Assembly: GCA_026770615.1 (NCBI GenBank)
Contig: MU631418.1
Span: forward strand, 238,227-260,606
Length of the DNA stretch: 22,380 bases
Direction of reading: 5' to 3'
Source of the DNA: Pavlovales sp. CCMP2436
Lineage: Eukaryota; Haptophyta; Pavlovophyceae; Pavlovales
The position numbers and the translations under genes are program-made. The stretch's first letter is position 1, and every line of letters begins with the position of its first letter. Shown in pieces: positions 15,627-22,170 of this stretch. A model generated the notes under the pieces. That model had not been told where the DNA came from. It searched no databases and saw only the letters and a program-made list of their open reading frames with translations.

Positions 15627-16383
15627 CTACGAGAGGTTAGCAGAGAGCGCCTTGTGGATGGTCGGCGTGTAGTCGAGCGGCACGTTGACCGAGCACTTGA
15701 TGAGGTGATCGATGCCAAACTTGATCTGTGTGCGCCGAGTCGACGTAACGGACTTCAGGAAGCCACCGTTGACGTCGAAGATGATGGAGCAGCCTTGAGC
15801 TGCCAGCGATCGGACTGAGATGAGCGGTGTCTCCAGGCCGTGCACGGAGAGTGCGTCGATGAAGTCAACTCGTTGGTATCCGCCGACGTCGTCTGTGAAC
15901 GTGGCGGAGATGAGGCCGCTGTGCACAGCTTGCATAGCTGCGCGGTTGGCCACTGAGATGCTGGCCTTTGTCGGCTGTGGGTCTGTGATGAGTCCCCAGC
16001 TCTCGTCGACAGGTATACTGACGGAGCAGCCCGAGTCGAGTGTGGCGTCGAAGACAAACTTATCGTGCGTCTTGATGGGCGCCGAGGAGTGCGTGTCCTC
16101 CTTGTCCTTGGTCACGCTGTAGGCCGTGAGGAGGTGCTGAGCAGGCTTGTTGGTGAAGATCGGCAAGCGCGCTTGGCCGGTCAGCCATGAAGGTTTGAGC
16201 GACACAGTGGGCAGGTTGCCATTGGGTTGCTGCGGCGGAGGCAGTGTCGTCATGAGAATCGGCTGAAGAGGCGGCGTCAGGGAAGATTCTTTTGGCGGAG
16301 GAGGCGCCGAAGTGGAGATCGGCTGAAGAGGCGGCGTCTGGACTGATTCTTTTGGTGGAGGAGGCGCCGACGTGGACTATTGG
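15627..16383 (-). pseudogene. Pro-rich spacer and aspartic protease (element B)
   Basis: An open frame from just inside a TAG near 16383 reads two 20-residue Pro-rich repeats, then TTLPPPQQPNGNLPTVSLKP and TNKPAQHLLTAYSVTKDKED. FVFDATLDSGCSVSIPVDES follows, the Asp-Ser-Gly active site of a retroviral-type protease (Asp at 16037). Downstream SGLISATFTDDVGGYQRVDF and GLETPLISVRSLAAQGCSII match the usual copia protease-to-integrase link (the LLSVxxL-type motif). A TAG at 15627-15629 is the only stop before the pre-integrase motif in the same frame. The upstream gag that should carry a knuckle is missing from this strand. Confidence 0.8.
16258..16377 (-). repeat. 60-bp tandem repeat (two units) in element B
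   Basis: Two 60-bp units, about 90% identical, encode STSAPPPPKES(V/S)(Q/L)TPPLQPI twice in the protease frame. A length divisible by three keeps the frame. This extends a Pro-rich spacer in front of the protease. Confidence 0.85.
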
Positions 16384-16699
16384 AATAGGGAAATTCACAG
16401 TTTTGTGTTAGAACTGACCTCTATAATTAATCTGTAGTAGTAGAGAGTCGATCAATTGCGGCTGCATCGGCGGCTGCGAGCTGGCGAGCGCGAAGTGCTG
16501 CGGCAGTGTGATCGGCGATGGCGGAGGAGATCTTGTTGATGCAGGCAGCGGCGTCGTCAGATTGTTCTGCGATGGCGGCGATGTCGTAGTGTTGCGTGGA
16601 GGCGGAGGCGGTTGCGGCGGCTTGAGTACGTGTCCTCCTCAGGCGGCGGCTTGTGAGTCGGCGGTGGCACCGATGTGGCTGGGTGCGGCTGCGGCTTGC
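16384..16699 (-). pseudogene. Low-complexity coding relic upstream of element B protease
   Basis: The minus strand has two competing readings, neither provable. One is Pro-rich (KPPQPPPPPRNTTTSPPSQN, then PLPASTRSPPPSPITLPQHF), which would suit the Pro-rich spacer downstream. The other is Ala-rich and helical (YDIAAIAEQSDDAAACINKI, SSAIADHTAAALRARQLAA). About 45 bp with stops in each frame separate it from the protease frame. The sequence ends abruptly at the R2 boundary at 16700. It could be the gag-proximal end of element B. Confidence 0.35.
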
Positions 16700-17118
16700 T
16701 GTGTATCTTTCTAGTTAAACGTCCGTCCGTGGGAGGATCTCACTGGATTTAAGAGTTGAAAGACACTCAGATCCAGGGATCCATTCCGAGCACACGGATA
16801 CCGTCCCCACTGCTGATCAGTTCAGCCACGCGACGATTGGCGACTGACGACTCTCGACTGGCGCGCTGACCGACCTCCACTGCTCTCCCTCGCGTCGTCT
16901 GAAAATGCAGCACCGTCTGCGAGCGCGGCCCACCTTCGCGCATCCCAAACATTACTTCCTCGCTAGCCTGGCTCGCATATGTTGAGATTTTTGCCCCGGG
17001 GAGCAAAAACCACAAATATGCGCGGCTTATTTGCTGGCCCATTCTATCCCACCCCTTGACGGGGGTGGGCCTCGGGCGCAGGACTTTGGGTTGCGGGGTG
17101 TGACGGGCTTGCTGGCTC
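16700..17118 (+). repeat. R2 repeat, candidate 5' LTR of element C
   Basis: It starts TGTGTATCTTTCTAGTTAAA and shares collinear blocks with 10765-11005. Its first 59 bp are the inverted partner of 12020-12081. It runs up to the gag reading frame on the same strand, as a 5' LTR would; GGCTCA at 17114-17119 could be the LTR end. No second direct copy in plus orientation follows the gag, so the LTR call is inference. Confidence 0.5.
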
Positions 17119-18190
17119 ATGTTTGGTTTTAGGTTTTTTTGTTGCCCATTTGGCCGGTTTCAAGGTGCAACGCCGCTACATCGCGCTCTCCCACTCCATG
17201 AAGGGACTCTCTTCAGACATCGTCGAGCTCCCAGCGGCCGGAGAATTTGTGTTTCCTTTCGGCTTCGGACGCCCGCCGGGTTCATCGACTACATACGGCT
17301 CCACCCCGGCGCGCTCTCAGTCAACACGGCCGTCATTCCCGCGGCCGACCGCGTAGACGACAACATCGTCAACGCACAATTGGAGACCGTCTACGCCAAC
17401 TCCGCTGAGATCTACGGGCAGGCGTTGAGCGACAAGATCGACGACTCGATCCCGGACTTGATCAAGTGTCAGATCTCCGCCTATGACCCGGACGAGATCA
17501 CCACCGGCTACCTCTCTACCTCGCAGATTCTCAACTCCATCGAGCTTGTCAACGCCAACAGGAGTGTCGAGGCCCACGTCGGCGACCTCTACAAGTTTGC
17601 GACAGCAATCGTCACCATGCATGACTCAGCGTCATCGACCTCTGGTGCTCAGATCCTCTCCGCCATCCATCACCTCAAGCAGCTCTACGAGCCGCTCCTC
17701 GACTTGGACCCAGCGGCGTTCGAGCAGATCATCCAGCTCAGCTCGATCACGTCGACGCCCTCGCTGCACTTCCTGCTCGCCCAGACCAATCAGCTCACCC
17801 TCGACGCGTTCTTGAGGCCTGATGCGCGCGCTCGCTTCACGGATGAGCTGAGCAAGTTCATCTCCCCGCAGCGCGGAGCCCGCGCGCCGTCCGCTCACCC
17901 GCCCAGCCGCAACGCGCTGGTCAACATGCAGGCGCTGGCGGCCAAGCCAGAGCTTGGAGGCGCCAAAAACTACAAGCAGATCCCCCGCAACAAGCTGTAC
18001 AAGGGCGCCGCACGTCTTCAGCTCTCATGCGAGCACTGTAAGAAGACCAGCCACACAATCGCAGACTGCTGGCGACTGAACGGCTTCCCGCTCAAGAACG
18101 AGCAGCCGATCACGGTCAACTCTGGGCAGGCCGCCGCCAAGCGCGCGGTCAACTACGCGATCCAGACGCGCGAGCTCCGAGCACTCCGGC
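17119..18190 (+). pseudogene. Copia gag with CCHC zinc knuckle (element C)
   Basis: Gag forms the virus-like particle and packages element RNA. The N-terminal stretch (MKGLSSDIVELPAAGEFVFP, Met at 17199) is in one frame, and the rest follows after a shift near 17270: TPAGFIDYIRLHPGALSVNT, QLETVYANSAEIYGQALSDK, SGAQILSAIHHLKQLYEPLL, LHFLLAQTNQLTLDAFLRPD. This helical region resembles the UBN2-type gag of copia elements by layout. The knuckle is CEHCKKTSHTIADC (CX2CX4HX4C; Cys at 18028) followed by WRLNGFP. The frame remains open to 18633 but loses gag character soon after NYAIQTREL (about 18175). It is on the opposite strand to element B's pol. Whether B and C are halves of one rearranged family is unresolved; protease and integrase are missing here. 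Confidence 0.8.
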
Positions 18191-18602
18191 ATGGCCACGC
18201 TCACGGCCTAGTTCAACGAGGACCTACGCGCTCACGGCGCGTCGCTCGAGAACATCTTGCTGCGCCGCCGCTCTCTCGAGACCGACGCGCACCTGCCGCT
18301 CGAGATCTACGAGCGCATGAAGCCCGAGATCAACGAGCACCTGACGCTCGAGATCTACGACCGCATGCCGCCCAAGATCAACGAGCACCTGACGCTCAAG
18401 ATCTACGACCGCATGCCGCCCAAGATCAACGAGCACCTGCCGCTCGAGACATACGACCGCATGCCGCCCGAGATCAACGAGCACCTGCCGCTCGAGATCA
18501 ACGAGCACTTGTCGCTCGAGGCCACCGCGCACATCTCGTCGCCCGAGACCATCGCGCACATGCCGCTCGAGGCCAACGCGCACCTGTCGCCTCGTCACCC
18601 AG
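18191..18602 (+). pseudogene. Tandem 16-residue-repeat protein fragment fused behind gag
   Basis: In the frame with ATG at 18191 the sequence reads MATLTA, a TAG at 18209-18211, then FNEDLRAHGASLENILLRRR and four units of LxLEIYDRMPPKINEH (16 residues). Half-units (LPLEINEH, LSLEATAH, MPLEANAH) follow. Composition is balanced (acidic, basic and hydrophobic positions recur regularly), unlike the gag frame over the same bases, which is almost only Arg, Ala, Asp, Pro and His. I infer this frame is the ancestral one. No family was recognised and it is not part of any retrotransposon protein I know. It may be a captured host gene, with the next segment (Cys-rich) as its continuation in another frame. 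Confidence 0.4.
18293..18592. repeat. 24/48-bp tandem repeat
   Basis: Four 48-bp units (18293-18484) of the type CTGACGCTCGAGATCTACGA plus 28 bp are followed by diverging 24-bp half-units to about 18592. The 48-bp unit is itself two related 24-bp modules. All three plus-strand frames stay largely open, so length alone does not identify the coding frame. Confidence 0.9.
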
Positions 18603-18899
18603 AAGAACCTCTACTCGGGCAGTGCGTCGATGACCAATCCGACCGCCAAACTCGACTCCGAGACGTACGCCGTCGCGCGCTTCGTCACCGCCAAGCTGAT
18701 CTCCATCCAAGACGGAGAGCCGCCCGAGCTTTGGCACGGTGACAAGGACAACTTCGTCTGCAAGGACTGCAGCACAGTAGCTTACGAGTGCTGGGAGTGT
18801 GTGGTTGTCGGCAACGACCGCCTGCGCTGCCGCAACTGCACCCTCGGCTACTTCTGCAAGCCGTGCCACACGCCAAGGGCCTACTACACTGGACCCTGG
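18603..18899 (+). pseudogene. Cys-rich fragment resembling a ZZ-type zinc finger
   Basis: In the frame of the ATG at 18630 the sequence reads VTQKNLYSGSASMTNPTAKL, DSETYAVARFVTAKLISIQD, GEPPELWHGDKDNF. A Cys cluster at 18759-18869 follows: VCKDC, YECWEC, VVVGNDRLRCRNC, TLGYFCKPCH. The core CxxC-x9-CxxC-x5-CxxC with Gly and Arg between the first two pairs resembles the ZZ finger (two zinc sites, protein-protein binding in signalling and autophagy adaptors), preceded by one more CxxC. All eight Cys are present. After about 18899 the frame loses character. It follows the 16-residue-repeat fragment after a shift near 18600 and may be the same captured gene. The ZZ call is by eye and needs a profile search. 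Confidence 0.4.
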
Positions 18900-19133
18900 C
18901 CTACGCCGCTGCCGCTGCGTCGCTGGGTAGAGGACCTTGACCAGAGTCTCTTTGTTCAAGATGTCGGTGGGGTTCTTGAGCGTCGCGCCCTTGGCGCGCG
19001 CGTCAGCCTTGGGCTGGCTGAGGTTGAGCATGGTGAGAACGCGTGCTCTTGTTGGCGAGGCGGTGGCGCGACGCGGCGATCGAACTCGTGGGAGTTGGTG
19101 TTCGCGAGGTTCCTGAGATACGTACGATTTCAA
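18900..19133 (-). pseudogene. Possible minus-strand coding fragment
   Basis: On the minus strand a frame reads RARVLTMLNLSQPKADARAK, GATLKNPTDILNKETLVKVL, YPATQRQ with balanced composition, while the plus frame here looks random. It could be a separate gene or element fragment joined to the Cys-rich piece near 18890-18900. No family was recognised and no start can be fixed. Confidence 0.25.
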
Positions 19134-19141
19134 ACGTTTGT

Positions 19142-19248
19142 GTTGAGGTACTCCTGCGGTGGCGCAGTGGTCCGGAGTGAAACGCCGTCGAGGGCTGTCG
19201 ACGGGAGCTAGAGTGACTTCTAATTATAGAAGTGAGAGCAAAAACGAC
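19142..19248 (+). repeat. Repeat R5, copy 2 (tRNA-derived SINE-like)
   Basis: TGGCGCAGTGG (19160-19170) matches the pol III A-box consensus TRGCNNAGYGG exactly. TGTCGAC near 19196 is a weak B-box candidate at plausible spacing. A palindrome ACTTCTA...TAGAAGT lies near 19216. R1 copy c follows without a gap. Confidence 0.55.
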
Positions 19249-19350
19249 AGCCGACTAGGGCAGCAGCAGGCAATGGGCGACGCAGCGCCCAGACCAGCAC
19301 AACATTCAGAACAGTCAGACGCAAGCTTGAATCCCTATCACAAATATATA
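19249..19350 (+). repeat. Repeat R1, copy c
   Basis: It matches 1941-2042, begins AGCCGACTAGGGCA, and ends AAGCTTGAATCCCTATCACA plus an ATATATA tail. It is the shortest R1 copy, truncated at its 5' end where R5 stops. Confidence 0.8.
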
Positions 19351-19699
19351 TCCACTTATAATGACATGACAATCTATTAAAGCGGATCAGCAGTTTTAGA
19401 CATGATGCAACAGGTCTTTTTGAGAATAGAATAACAATAGACGTGATGCTGGGGAGGGGGGTTCTATAGAGTATTTAAGCGGTTCTCCCTCAAAAATAAT
19501 ATTTGTATGACATACATGCAGCTTCATGATTCCCACAAGTAGCTGCCTATTGAAGTTGTAGTACTATTATCTAGAAGTTATTGAAAATGCAATAACAGAA
19601 GAAGAAAAAATCGCACGGGTAAAGAAGAATCTAAATTTCAGCTTGTACTGCGCCCCATCGGTCCAGTGGCTCTTATCCGACGATAAAAAAACTGGACGA
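19351..19699. other. No gene seen (about 350 bp)
   Basis: AT-rich DNA without coding character on either strand. It contains a GGGGAGGGG block near 19451. Confidence 0.4.
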
Positions 19700-19836
19700 A
19701 ACGTCAAGAAACTGAGCCTCGTTTTTGTGCCCTTCAATAGTAATTTAAGTAAAATTTAAGCATTGATCGTATGTAATTTGCTAAGAAACTGAGCCTCAGT
19801 CTCAAAAGCGCCGTTCTTATTGCCCGCGATCCCCTG
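19700..19836. mobile_element. MITE-like TIR element, copy 2 (one end missing)
   Basis: This matches the reverse complement of 7842-8008 from AAGAAACTGAGCCTCG through GCGCCGTTCTTATTGCCCGC to the intact terminus CCCCTG followed by TA (19837-19838). The opposite TIR is replaced by unrelated sequence before about 19700. Confidence 0.8.
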
Positions 19837-20054
19837 TATACATGGTACAGAAGGTGCTATATAACTGACACAGGAGCCAAGCACGACACACCACCGCCAC
19901 TGGACCGATCGCTTTAAGAGCTACTCCGCCACCGCAAGACAACATGCGGCCTGGCGTGGGACGCGTGAGCACTCGTCGACGCGTGACCAGGATATTTCGT
20001 CGACGAAATATCCTGGGTTAATTTTTATAATGTATATATGTTTTAGTGGATCAT
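19837..20054. other. Spacer with a palindrome, no gene
   Basis: No gene visible. It contains TCGTCGACGCGTGAC at about 19974, directly before the 30-bp palindrome. Confidence 0.4.
19987..20016. repeat. Perfect 30-bp palindrome with no spacer
   Basis: CCAGGATATTTCGTC is followed immediately by its exact complement GACGAAATATCCTGG, centred on GTCGAC. Such a spacerless palindrome can extrude as a cruciform and is normally unstable. Confidence 0.95.
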
Positions 20055-20162
20055 CATGGTTCAACAGGTGGTGTTCACTCACAGACGTGGTCGATGTCAG
20101 ACATCATTCCTGGCAGTAGGGGTGGTAGAGGCGAAGTTGGTGACGAACTCGTAGCAGATGCC
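20055..20162. repeat. Repeat R4, copy 2
   Basis: Second copy of the 108-bp unit at 12247-12354, same orientation, no indels and about ten substitutions. The flanks are unrelated. Confidence 0.75.
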
Positions 20163-20180
20163 TCGGGGATGGATAAGTTA

Positions 20181-20514
20181 CAGGTGTCTACGGGCTAACG
20201 CGGCAAAAGGCTAACGCGGCAATGCTGTAAATTCGCTGATTGGCTGCATGCAGATTAAACTCCGTATTTACCAGTTTAATAAATGTTCCGTCAGCCAATC
20301 AAAATTTGCCGCGTTAGCCTTATTAATATTGGGGTATACGCGCAGCGCAGACAATGCGGGTTCCGCAGTGAGCAGTTGGGGGGTCGGCGCCAGCAGAAAT
20401 TGAAATTCTGAAATACATAGGCAGTGGCTCGAGAAGTTTTGAAGCCCTGAGAGCCTGCTGGGCCGTCATCAGAGATTCTCACAAATTTTTGCCGCGTTAG
20501 CCCGTAGACACTTG
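20181..20514. mobile_element. TIR (fold-back) element, 334 bp
   Basis: The ends CAGGTGTCTACGGGCTAACG plus CGGCAAAA (20181-20208) and their complement (20487-20514) form 28-bp inverted repeats with one mismatch, flanked by TA on both sides (20179-20180; 20515-20516). No coding capacity. The TA target and CAG termini resemble the 167-bp family, but the sequences differ. A smaller fold-back lies inside. Confidence 0.8.
20207..20321. repeat. Inner fold-back nested in the 334-bp element
   Basis: AAGGCTAACGCGGCAA (20207-20222) pairs perfectly with TTGCCGCGTTAGCCTT (20306-20321), and GATTGGCTG (20238-20246) pairs with CAGCCAATC (20292-20300). The inner ends repeat GCTAACGCGGCAA of the outer TIR, so the same terminus is present twice on the left and twice on the right. 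Confidence 0.85.
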
Positions 20515-20539
20515 TAATCTAGAAATGTACACAAACAGA

Positions 20540-20617
20540 TTTGATCGAGTGTTTTTAAGCGCTCAGGTCCAGCGCGAGCCTCCCGGGGACGGACGTTTAA
20601 CTAGAAACTTACACACA
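20540..20617 (-). repeat. R2 segment (minus orientation)
   Basis: On the minus strand it reads TGTGTAAGTTTCTAGTTAAA, CGTCCGTCCCC, then a GGACCTGAGCGCT block and AACACTCGATC, collinear with the R2 copies at 10765 and 16700. It is cut short by the TIR element side. Confidence 0.65.
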
Positions 20618-20650
20618 TAGCCCCCCCCCACCCCCCCACACTCCCCCCTC
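20618..20650. repeat. C-rich tract
   Basis: C9, C7 and C6 runs separated by A or ACACT. The minus strand is G-rich and could form a G-quadruplex or slip during replication. Confidence 0.8.
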
Positions 20651-20684
20651 CTCGGCCGCCGCGGCCGAGGCATGCGCCTCTCCA

Positions 20685-20792
20685 CTCGAGTCCTCTCAGC
20701 GTCGTCGGTTCGATAACGACGTCACTTTTGCAAGTGAATCCGCCGTTCCAGCAGGTCTTCAGCTGCGCCTGCTGACTGAACACCACTGCTTA
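20685..20792 (-). repeat. Repeat R6, copy 2
   Basis: Counterpart of 8694-8802. Shared core GTCGGTTC..ATAACGACGTCACT and GTGAATCCGCCGT; similarity falls off after about 100 bp. Confidence 0.5.
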
Positions 20793-20808
20793 AACTGGTT
20801 TCGTCGCA

Positions 20809-20880
20809 GCATATTCTCAGCGCTCGGGTCCAGTCCTGGAGACCTGTCAGGGGACGGACGTGCTTCTAGATTCCCCTGTC
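20809..20880 (-). repeat. R2 segment (minus orientation)
   Basis: CAGCGCTCGGGTCCAGTCCT, GGAGACCTGTCAGGGGACGG and ACGTGCTTCTAGA correspond in inverted order to the first 70 bp of the R2 copy at 10765. Confidence 0.6.
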
Positions 20881-21129
20881 GGTGGCTGTCTAGATATTGT
20901 TCGCACAGGGCGCAAGCTTCACCTGGCAAGGTGGCACCGGCCGAGTGCGCACGTGCTTCAAATGGAGGCGGACATTACACACCTAAAGCGCGTACTTCAA
21001 ACGTCGTTTCTTTCCGGTTCTTTTCTGTTTCATCTGATTTCATCACTTTCATTCGTCTTCTGGTCCACCATCGGAGTGTCGGAGAATCTCGAGTGGACTC
21101 AAAAATCCCGAGGCTGGGTAGTGCAAAGT
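20881..21129. other. No gene seen
   Basis: Short frames only, with no recognisable motif. A CT-rich block lies at about 21003-21060. Confidence 0.35.
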
Positions 21130-21180
21130 CCGGGTCTCAATCGGACAGTCCAGTCAGAGAACGGACGTATTTCTAGATAT
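21130..21180 (-). repeat. Diverged R2 segment
   Basis: CCGGGTCTCAATCGGACAGT then CAGAGAACGGACGTATTTCTAGA resembles the same R2 terminal block (GGGTCC...GGACGGACGT...TCTAGA) with more changes. Confidence 0.45.
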
Positions 21181-21244
21181 TTTGCTCTTCATCTCCACAC
21201 GAGGCGACAACTGGCGCAGCCAGGCTGATTTGCCTCCCCACCTC

Positions 21245-22160
21245 CAACCCCCGGCTGTCATAAAGCACGTGCAGAACGCATTGAGCGACTGGGGCTCAAA
21301 GGCAGTAGCAGTACACAGAGAAGCCGCCACAGTACAGCTCACAAAAAAACACGCTCACGGCCCAGTGCTGGGCAATAGCGGCTACTGCGACAGGAGACAT
21401 TATCACATCCGACCAACGAGCAGCACGCCATGCGCTAATAGACAGAGTTGCGAGGGATCGCCTAGAGAAGAGAGGCCCCGTCAAACATGCCCCCAGCATA
21501 GGTAGAATGGCCAATGTAGAAGCCATGTGGTCAAAAGAAAGCACGACGGCTCTGCGCCTCCCACGAGTTAGGGGCCAACAGCGACCCACGGAAAAGTACA
21601 CCAAACACATGGCCAGATTGTCACTCGGATCATACAGCCACAATGCCAAGTGGGCAGCAGAATTTCCGGCGATGGCACTACAATTACCATTGACGGAAAG
21701 TTCAAAACAATGGGCCTCACCTGCCCTCTATGCAAAGCACTCAATTCACAAGACACAAAGCATCACTTATACCACGAGTGCTCATCAACGGAAAAGCACC
21801 GCCACGACCTCCACCGCTCCCTCTGCAAGGAACTGTCCCCGAGCCTGGGACCCGCCAAATCAAAATCAATGGCGACACACATGATATTCGGCCGGACTAC
21901 TTCACCGGAAGGGTAGGATTAAGCGTCAAAGAAGAGCTCAGAAAGAAGGACTTCGACACCGGTGACGCACCCAAGCCCGGCAACTTACACTACACTCTCA
22001 TACGCCATAGCCTCAGAATGCACAAATCACGCGAAGCGGCAATCGAAGCATCAGCGGCGTCAACCAAGGACAATATATCTCTATACGACGCGTATAACTT
22101 TAAGGTAGCCATGTGGGCCGCCCAGACAGCTGAGCGGGAAGGAAGGAACAGCACCCGCGG
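21245..22160 (+). pseudogene. Frameshifted C-terminal segment with LINE-type CCHC knuckle
   Basis: Sensible protein is spread over three frames: IKHVQNALSDWGSKAVAVHR; then GDIITSDQRAARHALIDRVA, ANVEAMWSKESTTALRLPRV and KYTKHMARLSLGSYSHNAKW; after a shift near 21660, GDGTTITIDGKFKTMGLTCP, PLCKALNSQDTKHHLYHECS, EKHRHDLHRSLCKELSPSLG; after a shift near 21885, DYFTGRVGLSVKEELRKKDF and KDNISLYDAYNFKVAMWAAQ. The CPLC...HLYHEC pattern (CX2CX10HX4C) matches the knuckle found after the RT of many non-LTR retrotransposons (CPLC...HLLFEC). RT motifs are not in view, so an RNA-binding role is inferred from that match only. Codon choice is less GC-biased than in elements A and B. It stops against R1 copy d. 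Confidence 0.45.
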
Positions 22161-22170
22161 CCATACCACC

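Larger units (their letters stand above)
13374..16699 (-). mobile_element. Element B: truncated Ty1/copia pol region
   Basis: The minus strand reads Pro-rich spacer, aspartic protease, pre-integrase motif, D,D36E integrase, acidic/Pro-Ser linker and RT, stopping after the FVDD box region at the R5 junction. RNase H and a normal 3' end are absent. Protein sequence is clearly divergent from element A (LDSGCSV versus FDSGATV; HLDGASE versus HTDGGTN), so this is a different family. Damage: TAG at 15627, TGA at 15041, frameshifts near 15335 and 13842. There are no direct LTRs; R2 segments flank it as inverted repeats. Confidence 0.8.

Noticed and set aside
17632..17898. Minus-strand frame within the gag region of element C
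   Set aside because: Antisense to a helical gag domain with a CCHC knuckle downstream; no motif of its own.
18224..18598. Minus-strand Leu/Val/Arg-rich repeat protein over the 48-bp repeats
   Set aside because: Every frame across the tandem repeats is open. The plus frame with the LEIYDRMPP unit has the most protein-like composition and connects to sensible flanks.
20685..20792. tRNA gene or tRNA-like fold in R6 (GGTTCGATA with flanking GTCGT/ACGAC)
   Set aside because: The T-arm-like loop is too long and no properly spaced A box or acceptor stem was found.
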